Shown here piece after piece: positions 25,303 to 27,947 of a DNA stretch of 27,947 nt (positions within the stretch are counted from its first letter, which is position 1; every line of letters begins with the position of its first letter). Where the stretch lies: contig JABHQB010000060.1 of the NCBI GenBank assembly GCA_018695965.1, positions 1 to 27,947 on the forward strand, written 5' to 3'. The notes under the pieces are model-generated. The model saw nothing but the letters and a program-made list of their open reading frames with translations, was not told the origin of the DNA and did not search any database. The DNA is from Flavobacteriales bacterium. Its GTDB lineage: Bacteria; Bacteroidota; Bacteroidia; Flavobacteriales; BACL11. A program made the translations under genes and the position numbers.

Positions 25303-26514
25303 CTAATCTAAGGAATTTAATAAATCTCTTGTTTCTATAGATTCTTTTTCCATTCCTAAATTATAATATATGGTTGACAATGTATTTAAAGCTGCTTTAT
25401 CAACTTCCTCATTACCCTCCTTTATACTTATATATTTAACTAAAAATGGCAACGAAGATCTTTGTAATTGTTGAATTTGTTTATCTAGATCATCTATCTT
25501 CTTTGTTTCTCTATAACTTAAATCGTTTCTTTTTTTAACTAAAGGTTCAGTCATAGATAAATATAAACTAGCTAGATTGTTATTTGCAGACGCAGATTCA
25601 GAGTTTATTTCTAACGCTTCTAATAGATCTTCTTCTGCTTTTATCATTTCTGATATTAAAGAATATTGCTGACTTCTTATTATAAATAAAATTTCATTTG
25701 AATTGTCAATTTCTATTGCGTCAGTTAGTTTTTGGATTATTTCCTCAGTAGATTTCCCCATCTTCATGTATAAATCAATCTCAGAATTTACAAGCATAAT
25801 TTCAGAAGAGAATTGTTCTTTTCCTAGAATAATATATTCTAACGCTTTTTCAAAATCACCTTTTTTTGAATAAATATTACTCATATAGTAATATATAATC
25901 GGATCATTTGTATTGTTGTCAATTGACTTTTGTAAGTATTCAATTTGAGAATCTACATCTTCTAATTGTAAGTAAGCTAGAAAAAGGTTCTTGTAAATAG
26001 CATCTGGAACAATATTTCCTCTTTTTAAAAGGTTGTCTTTGTCTAAAGGAATAATTCTGAATATCTCCTTGTATTTTTTAATTGCAGTTGAGTAATTCTT
26101 TGCATTATAATCATCTACTCCAGTATTAAATAGATTGTATCCACATTGAACTAAACCATTCAAAACATCTTCTTCTTTAGTCCATTTTCTAACTGCTATC
26201 CTACCCTTTTTATCTCTGTCTAAACACCTAATATGAGCTTCAGTAGCTTCAAATACAGCATTCTTATCTATCCCAGGAGATTTTAACATTATTTCAAGAT
26301 AGATTTTTGATCTATAATTCCACATTTTTGGGTCAGTTGATGTAGATTCATGATTATAAGCCAAATCGATGAAATCTTTTGCCTCTGCAAGTTTTGTTTT
26401 TACTCTATCTGTTTCTTGCCTGTAAGAGTTATAAGCATTCTGAATATTCTTTGATTGTGAAAAACCTGATAGAGCTATACAACTAACTACAAGTGTTAAG
26501 GTTATTTTTTTCAT
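25303..26514 (-). CDS. Exported TPR protein
   Basis: 403 residues with a signal peptide (1-20, ending FSQ). Tetratricopeptide-type helical pairs run from about residue 125 to 320 (e.g. NYSTAIKKYKEIFRI; PIIYYYMSNIYSKKGDFEKALEYI; SASANNNLASLYLSM). A charged segment with coiled-coil character, KKIDDLDKQIQQLQ, and a further TPR-like pair at the end (NTLSTIYYNLGMEKE) follow. No enzyme motif. TPR proteins of this kind act as periplasmic docking platforms; here the partners may be the peptidases encoded on either side. Its ATG overlaps the stop of the M16 gene by one base (TAATG on the minus strand), so translation is probably coupled. Confidence 0.85.
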   Translation of the reverse strand: MKKITLTLVVSCIALSGFSQSKNIQNAYNSYRQETDRVKTKLAEAKDFIDLAYNHESTSTDPKMWNYRSKIYLEIMLKSPGIDKNAVFEATEAHIRCLDRDKKGRIAVRKWTKEEDVLNGLVQCGYNLFNTGVDDYNAKNYSTAIKKYKEIFRIIPLDKDNLLKRGNIVPDAIYKNLFLAYLQLEDVDSQIEYLQKSIDNNTNDPIIYYYMSNIYSKKGDFEKALEYIILGKEQFSSEIMLVNSEIDLYMKMGKSTEEIIQKLTDAIEIDNSNEILFIIRSQQYSLISEMIKAEEDLLEALEINSESASANNNLASLYLSMTEPLVKKRNDLSYRETKKIDDLDKQIQQLQRSSLPFLVKYISIKEGNEEVDKAALNTLSTIYYNLGMEKESIETRDLLNSLD

Positions 26515-27947
26515 TATTTTATCACAGTTATTTTATAATTATATTTTTTACCATTCTTAGATGTTAGATTCTCTAATTTCTTTTTAATTAAATAAGAATT
26601 ACCTACAATTACTATTTGTAATTTATCTTTATTAATTAATGATTCTGCTAACTGATCTACTTCATCTTTTGTGATAGAATTTAGTATATTAGATTGTTTC
26701 TTAATATATGTTTTATCTAAGTCATATTCTAGAATTCTATTGAGAAAACTTATCTTTTGCATTGGTGACTCGTATTTCAATGCATCTGAATTTAACATGG
26801 AACTTTTAGTAGAACGTAATTCTTCAGAGGTTATTCCATTAGTTGTGTAGTTTTCTATTTCTGATAATATTTCTACCATTGCACTATCTGTAGCAGAAGT
26901 TTTTACAGATGAAAATAGAGTGAATGATCCTTTTTCCTTATCACCATTAAAGAAAGAATAAACTCCATAAGTATACCCCTTGTCTTCTCTTAAATTCAGG
27001 AATAATCGAGCTGAAGCTCCTCCACCTAAAGAGTAATTCATAATTTTTGATTTGAAATAAACTCCATCTACATCATATTTGTTTGATTTATGCCCCATCA
27101 AAATGACAGACTGAGTAGCTCCTGGTTTATCAACTAGATAAATTTGAGTTTCCTTATCTGAAGGAAAACTGAAATTTGTTGGGATTTCTACATTTTTAGA
27201 TTTCCATTTGTTTAAGAAAGATAATTTAGGAAGAATCTCTTCTTCCGAAATATCTCCGACTATAGTTATTGAGCTAACTGATGGAGAATAATTTTCAGAA
27301 TAAAAAGATTGTATGTTTTTCATTTTTATTTTTTTAATAGTCTTTTCAGTAGCTTCAATTCCAATAGGAGTTTCTCCATACAACACACTATTATATTTTA
27401 TTTGAGCTAGATACTGTGCAGATTTCTTCTGAGAGTTTAACCCTTCAATACTTTGTTTTTTTACTCTTTTTAAATCATCATCATTAAATGCGGGATTCAA
27501 TAATTTTTCCTCTAGTAAAACAAGTGTTTCATCTAAATTCTTAGTTAACGAAGAGATAAAAACAATAGTAGAATTTCCATTTGATGAAAAAGAAATCTCA
27601 GAACCTAATTTTGAAAGTGCCTTTTCCATTTCTTCGGTACTGTAATTCTTAGTACTCTCATTCATTAATCCAGCTGTTATAGAGGAAAGTCCTAATGTTT
27701 TTTTATCTTCTAAGTAACTCCCTCCTTTTATTTTTAATTGCAAAAACACTTTTGGTAGTTCAGAATATTTCGTTCCAATAATTTTTATTCCATTATCAAA
27801 TTCTGAGGTGTAATAATCGGGAACTCTTGGTGATTTAGGACTTTTCGCTTCTGGCTCGTCAGATCTGCAACAATGGTCAAATTCACCATCAGCTTTATTA
27901 TAAATCAACCCCTTATATTGAGGGTCTTCAGTTGTTATTAAACTTGC
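26514..27947 (-). CDS. M16 (pitrilysin/insulinase) peptidase, C-terminal half; 5' end outside window
   Basis: The frame is open to the window edge: codons before the TTG at 27908 read ASLITTEDPQYKG without a stop, so the gene starts beyond 27947 and the TTG is not its start. The 477 visible residues are one M16 half-domain pair. They begin after a linker (RVPDYYTSEFDNGIKIIGT), then GGSYLEDKKTLGLSSITAGLM, where active halves carry HxxEH but this one does not, and later NLREDKGYTYGVYSFF, the Arg/Tyr motif that assists catalysis from the inactive half. The catalytic zinc site should therefore lie in the missing N-terminal half of an approximately 900-residue protein (family knowledge). The linker DHCCRSDEPEAKSPKSP is odd in having adjacent cysteines. 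First gene seen of the minus-strand protease operon. Confidence 0.9.
   Translation of the reverse strand, partial: ASLITTEDPQYKGLIYNKADGEFDHCCRSDEPEAKSPKSPRVPDYYTSEFDNGIKIIGTKYSELPKVFLQLKIKGGSYLEDKKTLGLSSITAGLMNESTKNYSTEEMEKALSKLGSEISFSSNGNSTIVFISSLTKNLDETLVLLEEKLLNPAFNDDDLKRVKKQSIEGLNSQKKSAQYLAQIKYNSVLYGETPIGIEATEKTIKKIKMKNIQSFYSENYSPSVSSITIVGDISEEEILPKLSFLNKWKSKNVEIPTNFSFPSDKETQIYLVDKPGATQSVILMGHKSNKYDVDGVYFKSKIMNYSLGGGASARLFLNLREDKGYTYGVYSFFNGDKEKGSFTLFSSVKTSATDSAMVEILSEIENYTTNGITSEELRSTKSSMLNSDALKYESPMQKISFLNRILEYDLDKTYIKKQSNILNSITKDEVDQLAESLINKDKLQIVIVGNSYLIKKKLENLTSKNGKKYNYKITVIK

Noticed and set aside
27906..27908. TTG as start of the M16 peptidase
   Set aside because: The frame stays open for 13 more codons to the window edge, and the protein is only the C-terminal half of the family length, so the real start lies outside.

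Overview
The window is about 70% A+T by eye and has the marks of a Bacteroidota genome, most likely a marine or freshwater Flavobacteriales relative (inference). The marks are TAnnTTTG-type -7 promoter boxes, no clear Shine-Dalgarno sequences, lipoproteins that begin C-K-K-D/E, type IX secretion (T9SS) sorting domains of types A and B, a DUF4369/thioredoxin oxidoreductase and a DUF4953-like metalloprotease. No rRNA, tRNA, CRISPR array, insertion sequence or phage gene was seen.

Layout. (1) 2-2324: the tail of an aquaporin-family channel on +, converging on a two-gene minus unit that holds a long-form GAPDH and a polytopic membrane protein of unknown role. (2) 2454-8523, plus strand: a tightly coupled run of dapF, a GNAT acetyltransferase, a seven-haem cytochrome c with TPRs and mltG, then a phosphohexomutase and a short Smr-domain protein. 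Cell-wall precursor supply (dapF) and glycan-strand release (mltG) frame the run, and the cytochrome looks intercalated. (3) 8530-11008, minus: an outer thiol-disulfide oxidoreductase and an EamA permease; the permease is divergent from yaaA (11042-11803), and their -7 boxes abut on opposite strands.

(4) 11868-21380, plus: seven almost gapless genes, the most interesting part. The order is a Kazal-domain T9SS protein, two lipoproteins built from DUF1549/DUF4214-like repeats, a Tat-exported alkaline-phosphatase-fold protein of the DUF1501 type, a lipoprotein with a planctomycete-type cytochrome c domain (CX4CH plus a Met-Pro), a small lipoprotein, and a 1355-residue CUB/MAM/PKD protein with a type B T9SS signal. 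In Planctomycetes the cytochrome, DUF1549 and DUF1501 parts occur as fused or neighbouring genes of unknown function. Here they appear to be split into separate envelope proteins and bracketed by two T9SS-exported proteins. I read this as a candidate undescribed cell-surface system; its substrate cannot be told from sequence.

(5) 21386-27947: a DUF4019 protein converging on that operon; a 480-base stretch without genes; a solitary conserved-looking 65-residue protein with a strong intrinsic terminator; and a minus-strand operon of an M16 peptidase (its 5' part lies outside the window), a TPR protein and a secreted zinc metalloprotease.
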